A stretch of 64,000 nucleotides of DNA from SB11 sp965249955 (GTDB taxonomy: Bacteria; Bacteroidota; Bacteroidia; UBA8524). The position numbers and the translations under genes were made by a program. Location of the stretch: positions 3,100,001-3,164,000 of the forward strand of contig OZ252261.1 in the NCBI GenBank assembly GCA_965249955.1, written 5' to 3'. Below are positions 16,889 through 26,112 of the stretch, in pieces. Below the pieces are notes generated by a model, which had not been told where the DNA came from, searched no databases, and saw only the letters and a program-made list of their open reading frames with translations. Each line of letters starts with the position of its first letter. Within the stretch, counting starts at the first letter, position 1.

Positions 16889-18221
16889 ATTTCTCCATCC
16901 GTCTGTATAGTGCTGCGCGTGTAATACCCAAATCGGCTGCGGCTTTGCTAATGTTGCCGCCGTGCTTTTTTAGGGCTTGTTGTATTAGGTGTACTTCGTT
17001 TTCTTCTAAATTAAAAGTAGTGCTTTTTTCGCTTTCTCCCTGCTCGTATATGGGCAATAAAAAATCACCGGGTAGTAGTTGGCCGTTGTCGTTCAAAATC
17101 ACAGCCCGTTCAAGCGCGTGTTGCAACTCGCGCACATTACCCGGCCAGTGGTATTTTTCCAACTGCTTTAGGGTGATGCTGTGCAATTGCTTGGGTTCTT
17201 TATCGTACTTGGCACAATATTGTTTTGTAAAATATTCAGCCAATGGGGCTATATCTTCCTTGCGCTCACGCAGTGGTGGCAGGTTCACCTCAACCGTGTT
17301 GATGCGGTATAGCAAATCTTGCCTAAAGGTATTTTCTTTCACCATGTGCAGCAAGGGCATATTAGTAGCACATACCAACCTTATATTAATAGGTATAGGT
17401 TTGTTGCTGCCCACTTTATACACCGTACGGTTTTGTAAAACACTAAGCAGTTTTGCCTGCATAATGGGGGAAAGGTTGCCTATTTCATCCAAAAAAAGTG
17501 TGCCGCCGTTGGCTTCTTCAAAGCGGCCTGTACGGTCTTCGCGTGCATCGGTAAAAGCACCTTTTACGTGCCCAAACAACTCACTTTCAAACAAATTTTC
17601 GTTTAAGCTGCCCATATCAACCGTTACAAATGGATTATTTTTTCTGTTTGATTGTGTGTGCAGCAAGCGGGCTATCATTTCTTTGCCCGTTCCGTTTTCG
17701 CCCGTTACCAATACATTGGCATCAGTAGGAGCAACTTTTTTAACGGTTTCGAGTGTTTCTATCAGTTTGGGGTGTTCACCTATTAATTGTGTAGTACCGT
17801 TTTGGGGCAAATTGGCTTTAGCAGTTTTGGCTGTATGTAGCCTGATAGCTGTTTGTATGGATGATAACAATTTATCGTTTTGCCAAGGTTTCAGTATAAA
17901 ATCACTAGCCCCTGTTTTTATTGCTTTTACGGCCAACTCCACATCGCCATAGCCGGTTATCATTATCACAATCAAGTCAGGGTATTTCTTTTTAGCCTGC
18001 TGCAGCCAATACAAACCCTCGTTGCCGCTGTATACCGTGCCCTTAAAGTTCATATCAAGCAATAGCAGTCGGGCGGGTTGTTGCTCCATTTGGTGCAGCA
18101 ACCTTTCGGGGTTGGTTTCAAAACGAGCCGAATAGCCGTGCGTTTTTAGCAAAAGTGTTGCCGCTTGTGCCACATCCTCGTCGTCATCAACAATAAGTAT
18201 ATCAAAGTTTTTGGCTACCAT
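16878..18221 (-). CDS. Sigma-54-dependent response regulator (NtrC family)
   Basis: This 447-residue regulator has a receiver domain (ILIVDDDED; phospho-site in LLLLDMNFKG), an AAA+ domain with GENGTGKE and GGTLFLDEIG, and a Fis-type helix-turn-helix at the C-terminus (GGNISKAAADLGITRAALYRR). The sigma-54 loop is GAFTDA in place of GAFTGA, a variant known in the family. The ATG at 18221 (MVAKNFDILIV) is preferred to a TTG at 18245. It is divergent from the efflux operon; two palindromes in the gap are its likely binding sites. Confidence 0.92.
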   Translation of the reverse strand: MVAKNFDILIVDDDEDVAQAATLLLKTHGYSARFETNPERLLHQMEQQPARLLLLDMNFKGTVYSGNEGLYWLQQAKKKYPDLIVIMITGYGDVELAVKAIKTGASDFILKPWQNDKLLSSIQTAIRLHTAKTAKANLPQNGTTQLIGEHPKLIETLETVKKVAPTDANVLVTGENGTGKEMIARLLHTQSNRKNNPFVTVDMGSLNENLFESELFGHVKGAFTDAREDRTGRFEEANGGTLFLDEIGNLSPIMQAKLLSVLQNRTVYKVGSNKPIPINIRLVCATNMPLLHMVKENTFRQDLLYRINTVEVNLPPLRERKEDIAPLAEYFTKQYCAKYDKEPKQLHSITLKQLEKYHWPGNVRELQHALERAVILNDNGQLLPGDFLLPIYEQGESEKSTTFNLEENEVHLIQQALKKHGGNISKAAADLGITRAALYRRMEKYGI

Positions 18222-18290
18222 ATTGGCCTTATAAATCAAGTACAATTAAAATCAAAAACTAGGTGCGTTATTTATAAATCAGATAAAAAG

Positions 18291-18328
18291 TGTCCGAAAT
18301 CGGACAAAGTATTGTTCGCCCCCGAACG
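18291..18328 (+). promoter_or_regulatory. Two phased palindromes, likely enhancer for the NtrC-type regulator
   Basis: TGTCCG-AAAT-CGGACA (18291-18306) and TGTTCG-CCCC-CGAACG (18313-18328) share the pattern TGTyCG-N4-CGrACr. Their centres are 22 bp apart, two helical turns. They lie 115-150 bp before the HlyD gene, the usual place for an upstream activating sequence. A -24/-12 element is only poorly matched (TTGGCAT...TTGAA near 18380-18394, spacing one base short). Confidence 0.6.
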
Positions 18329-18442
18329 GTTTTATCTTTAAGAATAAATTAAATTACTGATTATTAGTGCTTTGTGTTTTTGGCATTGTGTTGAATAGTG
18401 ATAAAGGGAGTGGACAGACCTTTAAACAATAAAAAAGCAAAA

Positions 18443-19660
18443 ATGCGTAAGCAGACATTAACCGCACTTGGGGTGTTGGCAGTGTTATTTGCGTTGTATT
18501 CTTTCTATACCAATTCGTCAAAACCATCATCGTTAAAAGCTGAAAAAGATAAAGTGGCTATTAGTACTGTGGTGATGCAAGATTTTCAGGAGTTTATTCC
18601 TGCCGATGGTATTGTAGTCCCATTGAAAACTGTGGTGATAGATGCGCTTGAAAACGGAGTAGTACGCGAAAAATTTGTTGAAGACGGTGCAAGGGTAGAG
18701 GCAGGACAAGCCCTTTTGCGGTTGGAAAATACCGACCTGCAACTGGATTTATTAAATCGTGAAACGCAGGTGTTGGATTTGCTAAACAATATACGCAACA
18801 GCCGCAATAGCCTTGAGCAAAACAAAGTAACCCGATTGACGCAAATGGCCGAGGCTGAGTTTCAGTTGGCTGAAGCTGAAAGGTTGATGGAAAACAGCGA
18901 TAAACTTTACAATGACCAAGTAATATCAAAACAAGAGTACCTGCAAACCAAAAACAATTTTGAATACCAAAACCGCCGTTTGCAATTGCTAAAAAAGGCC
19001 ATGTATCAAGATTCGGTTTCAACAGTGGCACAAATAGCCCAAATGACCCAGTCGGTAGGGCGTATGCAGCAAAATCTTGAGTTGATGCGTAAGAAAAATG
19101 AGGGGTTAATTATTACGGCGCCCGTATCGGGGCAGTTATCCAACTTTGATAGTGAGATTGGTGAAACCAAAGTTAAAGGGCAAAACATAGCCTCGATAGA
19201 TGTGAGCAAGGGGTTTAAGGTAAAAGCCAATATTGATGAGTTGTATATAGGCCGCACCTATGTGGGGCAAACTGCTTTTTGTGAGGTGGGGGGAAAAGAA
19301 TATCCTTTGGAGATTTTAAAAATATATCCGCAAGTAACCGGTGGGCAGTTTGCCATTGATTTAAAGTTTAAAGATACCACCCCCACAACGCTAAAACGCG
19401 GGCAAAATGTGGCTATAAAACTGCAAATGAGTGCCAAAACACAAAGTTTGGTAATAGAGCGGGGAGGGTTTTACCAAAAAACAGGCGGCGCATGGGTTTT
19501 TGTGCTAAACAAGGCGGGTGATGTGGCACAAAAACGTGAAATAAAAATTGGACGACAAAACCCGCAGTATTATGAAATATTGGATGGATTGAAAGAAGGG
19601 GAGAAGGTGATAATATCGAGCTACGAGAACTATGGAGATAAGCAAGAGTTGAGGTTTTAG
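18443..19660 (+). CDS. Efflux membrane-fusion protein (HlyD/MacA type)
   Basis: The periplasmic adaptor has 405 residues and an N-terminal membrane anchor (about 5-24). It has a biotinyl/lipoyl-like segment (DGARVEAGQALLRLENTD), a long coiled-coil hairpin rich in Q, N and E (about 105-210), the second lipoyl half (GLIITAPVSGQLSNFD) and a beta-barrel domain. The ATG at 18443 is chosen; a GTG at 18398 would lie upstream of the probable transcription start. It heads an operon with an ABC ATPase and an FtsX-type permease. No TolC-type channel is encoded nearby, so an outer-membrane partner must be elsewhere. Confidence 0.9.
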   Translation: MRKQTLTALGVLAVLFALYSFYTNSSKPSSLKAEKDKVAISTVVMQDFQEFIPADGIVVPLKTVVIDALENGVVREKFVEDGARVEAGQALLRLENTDLQLDLLNRETQVLDLLNNIRNSRNSLEQNKVTRLTQMAEAEFQLAEAERLMENSDKLYNDQVISKQEYLQTKNNFEYQNRRLQLLKKAMYQDSVSTVAQIAQMTQSVGRMQQNLELMRKKNEGLIITAPVSGQLSNFDSEIGETKVKGQNIASIDVSKGFKVKANIDELYIGRTYVGQTAFCEVGGKEYPLEILKIYPQVTGGQFAIDLKFKDTTPTTLKRGQNVAIKLQMSAKTQSLVIERGGFYQKTGGAWVFVLNKAGDVAQKREIKIGRQNPQYYEILDGLKEGEKVIISSYENYGDKQELRF

Positions 19661-19680
19661 GTAAAACCATCACCTCAGCG

Positions 19681-19703
19681 TCATCCTGAGCGAAGTCGAA
19701 AGA
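19681..19703. repeat. Palindromic intergenic repeat, copy 1
   Basis: TCATCCTGAGCGAAGTCGAA is a unit seen in many Bacteroidota genomes. It lies 20 bp after the HlyD gene in a 323-bp non-coding gap. Confidence 0.7.
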
Positions 19704-19775
19704 GCGGGATAAATGTGAAAATATGCCAATGTGCAAATTTGAAGATGTGTGAGGTGGGATGCGAGATGTGCGGCT

Positions 19776-19801
19776 GCCATCTTGAGGTTCTCGAAAGGTG
19801 T
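19776..19801. repeat. Degenerate palindromic repeat, copy 2
   Basis: CCATCTTGAG-GTT-CTCGAAAGG is a worn version of the repeat at 19681, again preceded by GTGCGGCTG. Confidence 0.5.
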
Positions 19802-19874
19802 GTAGGGCAGCGTGAAATTGAGAATAGAAAATGTAGTTGGTTGTTGCCCAGGCAGAGCCAAAGGGTACGATAGA

Positions 19875-19943
19875 GTTGAAAATGATAACTGTAGAATGTT
19901 AAATGTGCAGTGCGGTTGTCACCCTGAGCGGAGTCGAAGGGTG
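19875..19943. repeat. Composite repeat: 45-bp module plus palindromic unit
   Basis: GTTGAAAATGA...TAAATG...AGTGCGGTTG is followed by CACCCTGAGCGGAGTCGAAG and GGTG. The first part recurs at 20674, joined to a different palindrome. Confidence 0.65.
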
Positions 19944-19983
19944 CGTAGGTATAATGAACTAAAAAAGAATATTTAACTAAAAA

Positions 19984-20667
19984 ATGATAAAAACCATAAA
20001 CCTAAGCAAAGCGTACCAAACGGACGAGATAGAAACCCTATCGCTGGATAAAATAAACCTTACCGTGCGCGAGGGTGAGTTTTTGGCCATTATGGGGCCG
20101 TCGGGCTGCGGAAAATCTACCCTGCTTAATATTTTGGGGTTGATAGATAACCCGTCATCAGGCGAGATGTATTTTCTAGGTAAAGAAGTATCAAAATACA
20201 ACGAGCGACAACGTGCCGAGTTGCGCAAAAACCACATCGGTTTCATCTTCCAAAGTTTTAACCTTATTGATGAGCTTACGGTACAAGAGAATATTGAATT
20301 GCCCTTGCTATACCAAAAAATATCGACAGCTGAGCGTAAAAAACTTGCCCTTGAGGTGATGGAAAAACTGCAAATAGCCCACAGGGCAAAGCATTTCCCG
20401 CAGCAATTATCGGGCGGGCAACAACAGCGTGTGGCAGTAGCGCGTGCAGTAGTAACCAAACCTAAAATGATATTGGCCGATGAACCAACGGGAAACCTTG
20501 ACAGCCGCAACGGCGATGAGGTGATGGATATAATAAAATCGCTAAACGCTACGGGCACAACAGTAATAATGGTAACCCACTCGCCCGAGCACGCCCAGCA
20601 GGCCGAGCGCGTGGTGAATTTGTTTGACGGTAAACTGCTAACCGAAACCGAAAAAGCTATGGTTTAA
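19984..20667 (+). CDS. ABC transporter ATP-binding protein (MacB/LolD type)
   Basis: The 227-residue ATPase has Walker A GPSGCGKST (about 38-46), the Q loop FIFQSFNLID, the signature LSGGQQQRVAVARA, Walker B MILADEPTGNLDS and the switch histidine in VTHSPEHA. It is very close to the MacB/LolD group that powers mechanotransmission-type exporters. It sits in the HlyD-ATPase-FtsX operon, with repeat-bearing gaps on both sides. No separate promoter is visible before it. Confidence 0.95.
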   Translation: MIKTINLSKAYQTDEIETLSLDKINLTVREGEFLAIMGPSGCGKSTLLNILGLIDNPSSGEMYFLGKEVSKYNERQRAELRKNHIGFIFQSFNLIDELTVQENIELPLLYQKISTAERKKLALEVMEKLQIAHRAKHFPQQLSGGQQQRVAVARAVVTKPKMILADEPTGNLDSRNGDEVMDIIKSLNATGTTVIMVTHSPEHAQQAERVVNLFDGKLLTETEKAMV

Positions 20668-20673
20668 TTGAAA

Positions 20674-20752
20674 GTTGAAAATGAAGAATTGTGAGTACTA
20701 AATGGGTAGTGCGGCTGTTTCCCTCCTACTAAGGAGGGACTAAGGGAGGTGT
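20674..20752. repeat. Composite repeat: same module with another hairpin
   Basis: GTTGAAAATGA...TAAATG...AGTGCGGCTG matches the module at 19875 and is followed by CCCTCCT-ACT-AAGGAGGG (20721-20738) and AAGGGAGGTG. It occupies the gap between the ATPase and permease genes. Confidence 0.65.
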
Positions 20753-20779
20753 AAAACCCAAATACAACAAATTAAAAAA

Positions 20780-23176
20780 ATGATAAAAAACTACATAGTA
20801 ACTGCCTTGCGCAATATTTATAAAAACAAGGTAGTATCGTTTATAAACATATTTGGGCTATCGGTTGGTATATCATCGTGCATACTTATATTTTTATATG
20901 TAAGTAACGAGTTAGGGTACGATAGCCACCACAGCAAAGCCGATCGTATTTATCGCGTAACATCAAGCCTAAACCTATCGGGGCAAACCGATAATATTAC
21001 ATTTAGCTCGTATATGCTTTCGCCTACCTTAAAAGAAGAATTTCCTGAGGTAGAAGAAGCTGTTCGCCTCAGGCCGGTGCCTAAGCAAACCCTGTGGTAT
21101 AACCAAAAGGTTTTTCAGGTAGATAATCTTTATTTTACCGACGCAGGTTTTTTTAAAATTTTCGACTATGATTTTTTGGAGGGCAATCCCGCTACCGCCC
21201 TGCAAGAACCCCGCACCATAGTAATAACCGATAAGCTGGCACAGCAACTGTTTGGCACTGCCAATGGGGCATTGGGCAAGTTGCTAAAATTTACCCTGCA
21301 AAGTTATAAAGTAACTGGGGTTATAAAATACCGCCCTGATATATCGCACATTACTCCCAGTGCTTTAATATCAACACGCTCAATGAGCCCCGAACTGGTA
21401 AGTACTTTAGAGCGTGATTGGTTTTATATGGCGCAAACCAACTATGTACTATTTAAACAAAAGCCTGATAAAGCTGCTTTTGAAGCCAAAATGGCTAAAA
21501 TGGTAGATGAAAAAATAGTGCCATGGTTAAAAAGTGAAAACGTAAACGGTAGTATTACTTATAGGCTGCAAGCCTTAAAAGACATTAGGCTAAAAAGCAG
21601 CGATTTTCAGCACGAGTATGCTAGTATAGGTAGCAAAACAACAATCATTACTTTCTCATCCATTGGTTTTTTAATACTGGTAATTGCGTGCATCAATTAC
21701 CTCAATCTAGCCACGGCACGTTCAGCAAAACGTAGCCGTGAAGTAGGCATCCGTAAAACAGCAGGGGCAAGTCGGGGTCAACTGTTTATGCAGTTTATTG
21801 GCGAGTCTCTGCTTACGGTGCTTTTTAGCTTAATAATAGCCCTTTGCTTTGTAGAGTTGCTGTTGCCTGCTTTCAATTATTTATCGGGAAAATCACTCAC
21901 GTTTACCTTCAATATAGGCTTAGTAGGAGCTTTAGCGGTTGGTGTAGTATTGGTAGGTATATTTTCAGGTCTTTATCCTGCTTGGTTTCTATCAAGTTTT
22001 AAGCCCGTAAAGGTGCTAAAAACAGGGCAAATACCCGGCTCGGGGTCAGCTATATTTCGCAAGGCACTCGTTGCCATACAATTTGCAATAGCTGTTTTTA
22101 TGATAAGCTGCACCCTTATTGTATACGGGCAAATGCAATACATGAAAACCAAAGACCCAGGTTTTGATAACCAACGAGTTTTAGCGTTTAAAGTACCTGA
22201 AGCAGATACTGCCTTAATGGATAGGTTTGATGTGATGAAAAACGAATTGTTGGCCAACCCTGTCATAAAGCAAGTTTCCAGTGCTAGCGATGTACCCGGT
22301 GATTTTGGCGGAAAACTATTGCAATACATTAACTACAAAGGCACAACTGATGAGAAGTTGATAAACGTGTATGGTGTTGATGAAACGTTTTTAGACATGA
22401 TGAAGATACCTCTTATAAAAGGGCGTAATTTTTCAAAAGACATAAAAAGCGATGATACCGCAGCATTTTTGGTAAACCAAGCTGCTGTTAAAGCATTTGG
22501 CTGGGACGACCCGTTTAGTGTAGAACTTCGTAATGGTTTTGGCTACAATGGTAAGATTATAGGGGTAATAAACGATTATCACTTTATGCCTTTGCAACAA
22601 CCTATAGAGCCTTTACTGTTAGTAAAAAATAGGGGTAACAGCGGTATAATGCTGTTAAAGCTAGGAGAGGGAGATACCAAAGCCGCTGTAAGCTTTGCCC
22701 AAAATGTGTGGGAACGCTACTCGAAAAAATACCCCACCGAATACTTTTTTGTTGACGAAAACTTTAACAACAAATACGAAGCAGAAGATAAACGCCTTAA
22801 AATATTCGGCTATTTCTCGGTAGTTGCAATAATAATAGCCTGTTTGGGGCTGTTTGGTCTTATCTCGTACAGTATAGAACAGCGCACCAAAGAAATAGGC
22901 ATACGCAAGGTTATTGGTGCAAGCAGTTTTCAAGTGGTTGTGGTACTTATTAAATCGTATATGCTGCTTATTCTTTTTGCCATACTAATAGCTATACCCT
23001 GTGCCTATTGGTATATGAATAGTTGGCTTAGCGAGTTTGCCTACCATATACAGCCTAGTGTAAAATACTTTTTAGTGTCTGTTGTTATTGCTGCTTTTAT
23101 TGCACTTGCTACTATGCTTTGGCAGGCTATAAAAGCAGCCATGTCTAACCCTGCAAACAGTTTGCGCTACGAGTAA
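20780..23176 (+). CDS. ABC transporter permease, MacB/FtsX family
   Basis: This 798-residue permease is of the Bacteroidota double-FtsX type. A first membrane helix (about 20-42) is followed by a periplasmic MacB_PCD domain. Then come FtsX segment 1 (about 290-430; KRSREVGIRKTAGASRGQL), a second periplasmic domain, and FtsX segment 2 (about 680-790; QRTKEIGIRKVIGASSFQVV). It pairs with the ATPase upstream and the HlyD adaptor to export a peptide, lipid or drug. Under the NtrC-type regulator it may respond to envelope damage. The final gene begins 6 bp downstream. Confidence 0.93.
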   Translation: MIKNYIVTALRNIYKNKVVSFINIFGLSVGISSCILIFLYVSNELGYDSHHSKADRIYRVTSSLNLSGQTDNITFSSYMLSPTLKEEFPEVEEAVRLRPVPKQTLWYNQKVFQVDNLYFTDAGFFKIFDYDFLEGNPATALQEPRTIVITDKLAQQLFGTANGALGKLLKFTLQSYKVTGVIKYRPDISHITPSALISTRSMSPELVSTLERDWFYMAQTNYVLFKQKPDKAAFEAKMAKMVDEKIVPWLKSENVNGSITYRLQALKDIRLKSSDFQHEYASIGSKTTIITFSSIGFLILVIACINYLNLATARSAKRSREVGIRKTAGASRGQLFMQFIGESLLTVLFSLIIALCFVELLLPAFNYLSGKSLTFTFNIGLVGALAVGVVLVGIFSGLYPAWFLSSFKPVKVLKTGQIPGSGSAIFRKALVAIQFAIAVFMISCTLIVYGQMQYMKTKDPGFDNQRVLAFKVPEADTALMDRFDVMKNELLANPVIKQVSSASDVPGDFGGKLLQYINYKGTTDEKLINVYGVDETFLDMMKIPLIKGRNFSKDIKSDDTAAFLVNQAAVKAFGWDDPFSVELRNGFGYNGKIIGVINDYHFMPLQQPIEPLLLVKNRGNSGIMLLKLGEGDTKAAVSFAQNVWERYSKKYPTEYFFVDENFNNKYEAEDKRLKIFGYFSVVAIIIACLGLFGLISYSIEQRTKEIGIRKVIGASSFQVVVVLIKSYMLLILFAILIAIPCAYWYMNSWLSEFAYHIQPSVKYFLVSVVIAAFIALATMLWQAIKAAMSNPANSLRYE

Positions 23177-23181
23177 CCTTT

Positions 23182-23871
23182 ATGAAAACATTATTTTTTA
23201 ATGATAATTATATAAACTCGCTAGCACGCTCTTATACCGTGCCTTGCGAGTTTTGGCAAAATGACGACGAAGTTTTTTATATCAAAAACTTACTGCCTCC
23301 TTTTACAAAATTTATGAAAGACCTTTTGCCTAAACTTAAAAAGGTTGATAGCCGTGTAAACGATAATTTGGGCGAGATATTGGTAACTTGTAAAAACAGG
23401 CGCAATTATACTTTGCCCGATGGCATTGAAACAGAAATTGGGGCAATAATAGGGCATAAAAAAGCTATAAAAGGCCAACCTTTTGCAGGGCTTTTGTTTG
23501 GTTTTACGCCAAGAAAAATAATACTAGCAGGAGGTATTTTTGGCCTATCAGGCGAAATGGCTGCGCAATTGCAAGAGTATCTTGAAAAAAGGAAAGAACA
23601 ATATTGCCTATTGGCCGAAAACGAAGATTTTGCTGATAGCTTTGGCGAAGGAGGTTTTTGCTATATATCAAATGAGTTTGTGTGTAATGCTAATCCAATA
23701 AAAGTGTATAAAAACTTTGTGGGCTGCACTGGTGAGTTGCCTGCGCGATTTATTACCGATGATATACTGCCCGATATAATAATAGCACACTACAAAGGCA
23801 TTAAAGCTGTGAATAGGTTTTTGCAACGTGCAATGCGGCCAATACGCCAAGAGGTGAAAATAAGCGTTTGA
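23182..23871 (+). CDS. DUF2461-like protein (tentative)
   Basis: This is a cytoplasmic protein of 229 residues with no signal peptide. The order of a glycine-rich strand (IILAGGIFGLSGEMAAQLQEYLEKRKEQY), then YKNFVGCTGELPARFITDD and DIIIAHYKGIKAVNRFL recalls DUF2461/TIGR02453, but the match is weak. It starts 6 bp after the permease and so probably ends the efflux operon. Function is unknown. The tRNA-Arg promoter overlaps its 3' end. Confidence 0.6.
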   Translation: MKTLFFNDNYINSLARSYTVPCEFWQNDDEVFYIKNLLPPFTKFMKDLLPKLKKVDSRVNDNLGEILVTCKNRRNYTLPDGIETEIGAIIGHKKAIKGQPFAGLLFGFTPRKIILAGGIFGLSGEMAAQLQEYLEKRKEQYCLLAENEDFADSFGEGGFCYISNEFVCNANPIKVYKNFVGCTGELPARFITDDILPDIIIAHYKGIKAVNRFLQRAMRPIRQEVKISV

Positions 23872-23897
23872 ACTATAAACCTCTTGCCTTATCTTTG
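23867..23897 (+). promoter_or_regulatory. Promoter of tRNA-Arg
   Basis: TTTG at 23867-23870, inside the stop region of the preceding gene, and TATCTTTG at 23890-23897 are 19 bp apart. Confidence 0.75.
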
Positions 23898-23918
23898 CAA
23901 CCCTTAAAAAAAGGAAAC

Positions 23919-23992
23919 GGCCCCATAGCTCAGCTGGATAGAGCAACTGCCTTCTAAGCAGTAGGTCACAGGTTCGAACCCTGTTGGGGTCA
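23919..23992 (+). tRNA. tRNA-Arg (anticodon UCU)
   Basis: The acceptor stem GGCCCCA (23919-23925) pairs with TGGGGTC (23985-23991). The anticodon arm ACTGC-CTTCTAA-GCAGT carries TCT. The T arm has GGTTCGAACC. The gene has 74 nt; CCA is not encoded. Confidence 0.97.
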
Positions 23993-24002
23993 CTTAGTAA
24001 AC

Positions 24003-24042
24003 AAAAAGCCTTTCAGCTATTATAAGCTGAAAGGCTTTTTTT
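24003..24042. terminator. Bidirectional terminator between tRNA-Arg and the ELW-repeat gene
   Basis: The stem AAAAAGCCTTTCAGCT/AGCTGAAAGGCTTTTT has a short loop, with A and T runs on both sides. Confidence 0.85.
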
Positions 24043-24057
24043 ATATCATTTATTGAT

Positions 24058-26112
24058 TTATCGGGTAATTATAAGTTTTTGGTTGAAAGTTCCTGTAGAA
24101 CCATTAATGCAAAGTGTGTAAACGCCTGCTGCTATTTGTGTGGTATTTATTTCTGCAACATCTGTTGGTGATAGTGAGTGTTCAAAAACCACTTCTCCTA
24201 AAATATTTACCAATGTAGCTTTATAAATGCCTATAGGTAGGTTTTGTAGGTCAATAGTAATACTATTTTTTGCTGGGTTTGGATAAACAGTTATTTCTAC
24301 AAGTTTTTCTTTAGAACCAATACCTACCAATTGAACTTCAACGCAATCGGATGTATCTATGCAACCATTCTGCCTTATTTCTACTGCATAACTTCCGCTT
24401 GTGTCAGCTGTATATGTTTTATTAGTTGCACCCGCAATGGCGGTATATGCTTGGTTGCAATTTATCCATTGATACTTAGCATTACTTGCTAAGGCAGTAA
24501 GAACTAAATTATTCTGACTCAAATCTCTATTCACCGCATTAATTACAAGGTCTAAAATTATAATACTATCTCTGTTGTTTGAAGAAGATAGGGTGTCAAA
24601 ATATCTCCCACTTTGAGTTAAATAAATACTACCAAATTGATATCCATCGCAAACTATTGTATCAATTAATGAAAATAATGGGGCACGTAGTTTCCATAAT
24701 TCTCTTCCATGGGTTATATCATTTATGCTAAAATATACCGCATCATTAACTGCTATTAAATTATAGGGAGAAGATGGTGAAGCACCTGCCACTATATCTT
24801 TCACCAAAAATGCAGAATTACCCAAAACCATCCAAAGCTCCTCACCAGTAGTACCGTCGTCCGCAGTAAAATACAAGACATCGCCCACAGCTTCTAGATC
24901 CCGAGGGTTAGAGCTCATATTGCCGGGATAAATATCTTTTAAAAGTATTACCGTATCATCTTGTGCCACCCAAAGCTCACTACCTACAGTTGGTGAATTG
25001 GCATTAAAATACATTCTGTTGCCAACAACCTTTCTATGTGCAATGGTAGCAGCATTGAGTATGCTGGGTACATGAACTTTGTAGGCTGTGTCACCAGATG
25101 TTTTCCATAGTTTTCTTACGTTTACCCCCTCATCAGCTACAAAGTAAATGGAGCTACCTACTACAGTTAAATCATAAGGAGCTGAACTGTTTATGCCTGT
25201 ATTAATATCTTTAACCAGATAAATAGAGTCGCCTTGAAGTTTCCAAAGTTCATTGCCTACAATACCATCATCAGCCGTAAAATAAAGAATGCTATCTATT
25301 GCAGTAAAATTATTGGGATTGGAAGCAGTGATACCTTGATTAATATCTTTTACCATATAGGCAGAGTCACCTACCGTTTTCCATAGCTCTCTTCCGTTAG
25401 CTGGTGTTTCTGCACTAAAATATAATGAATGTCCTACAGCAGTAAGATGTTGTGGCGTAGCAAATCTTTTGTACGGAATCCCTTTAATTTTAATAACCGT
25501 GTCGCCATCCGTCATCCACAATTCATCCGTATTCGTGCCATAAGCCGCTGTAAAATACAAAACGCTATCTAAAACGGTAAAATTTCCTGGACTGGACCCG
25601 GGTGAACCTACATATATGTCATGTACTAAAAAGACAGAGTCGTTGTGCAATCTCCATAGTTCTCGACCAGAAATGCCGTTACCAGCGGTAAAGTAAAGGT
25701 CTTCTCCCATTGCAAATAATTCTTGCGGCAAACTATTTCCACTCGGGTTTATGTCTTTTACCATATAAGCAGTATCCCCTTCGGCTTTCCACAATTCGTG
25801 ACCATTTACTCCATCTTCTGCACTGAAATATACAGCACTACCTATGTTGGTTAAATATCTAATAGTACTTAAAGATGCACCAGGGTAAATATCTTTTACC
25901 AAAAAAGCAGAATCACCTGCTGTCTTCCATAGCTCAAAATTTGTAGTACCATCATTGGCTACAAAATACAACTCATCGCCAGCTTTAGTAAATTTGGTTG
26001 GATTTGCATCTTGTGCTCCTGCAAAAATGTCTTTAACCAAAAACGGAACTTGTGCTATTGCAGATTGAAATCCAAAAAGGAGTATGGTAAGTATTATTTG
26101 ATTTCGTTTCAT
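24058..26112 (-). CDS. Secreted ELW-repeat protein with T9SS sorting domain
   Basis: The exported protein has 684 residues and a signal peptide (MKRNQIILTILLFGFQSAIAQ). About ten repeats of roughly 48 residues follow, each with ELWK/ELWR/ELWM and a G-D step (GHELWKAEGD, GRELWRLHND, TDELWMTDGD and so on), plus VKDI-P and LYFTADDG-type strands. This is the ELWxxDGT repeat family, probably a beta-propeller. An Ig-like segment and a type A T9SS domain (VYPNPAKNSITID...AAGVYTLCI) end it. It is a surface or released protein and a likely PorU substrate. Confidence 0.88.
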   Translation of the reverse strand: MKRNQIILTILLFGFQSAIAQVPFLVKDIFAGAQDANPTKFTKAGDELYFVANDGTTNFELWKTAGDSAFLVKDIYPGASLSTIRYLTNIGSAVYFSAEDGVNGHELWKAEGDTAYMVKDINPSGNSLPQELFAMGEDLYFTAGNGISGRELWRLHNDSVFLVHDIYVGSPGSSPGNFTVLDSVLYFTAAYGTNTDELWMTDGDTVIKIKGIPYKRFATPQHLTAVGHSLYFSAETPANGRELWKTVGDSAYMVKDINQGITASNPNNFTAIDSILYFTADDGIVGNELWKLQGDSIYLVKDINTGINSSAPYDLTVVGSSIYFVADEGVNVRKLWKTSGDTAYKVHVPSILNAATIAHRKVVGNRMYFNANSPTVGSELWVAQDDTVILLKDIYPGNMSSNPRDLEAVGDVLYFTADDGTTGEELWMVLGNSAFLVKDIVAGASPSSPYNLIAVNDAVYFSINDITHGRELWKLRAPLFSLIDTIVCDGYQFGSIYLTQSGRYFDTLSSSNNRDSIIILDLVINAVNRDLSQNNLVLTALASNAKYQWINCNQAYTAIAGATNKTYTADTSGSYAVEIRQNGCIDTSDCVEVQLVGIGSKEKLVEITVYPNPAKNSITIDLQNLPIGIYKATLVNILGEVVFEHSLSPTDVAEINTTQIAAGVYTLCINGSTGTFNQKLIITR

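Noticed and set aside
16878..18221. Loss of function of the NtrC protein from GAFTDA
   Set aside because: GAFTDA is a known natural variant of the GAFTGA loop; all other motifs are intact.
18378..18396. Sigma-54 -24/-12 promoter before the HlyD gene
   Set aside because: TTGGCAT is good, but the -12 part is TTGAA at a spacing one base short; not strong enough to list as a feature.
24058..26112. Tandem DNA repeat array or CRISPR in the ELW gene
   Set aside because: Periodicity of about 145 bp is at protein level only; the DNA copies differ and the frame stays open.
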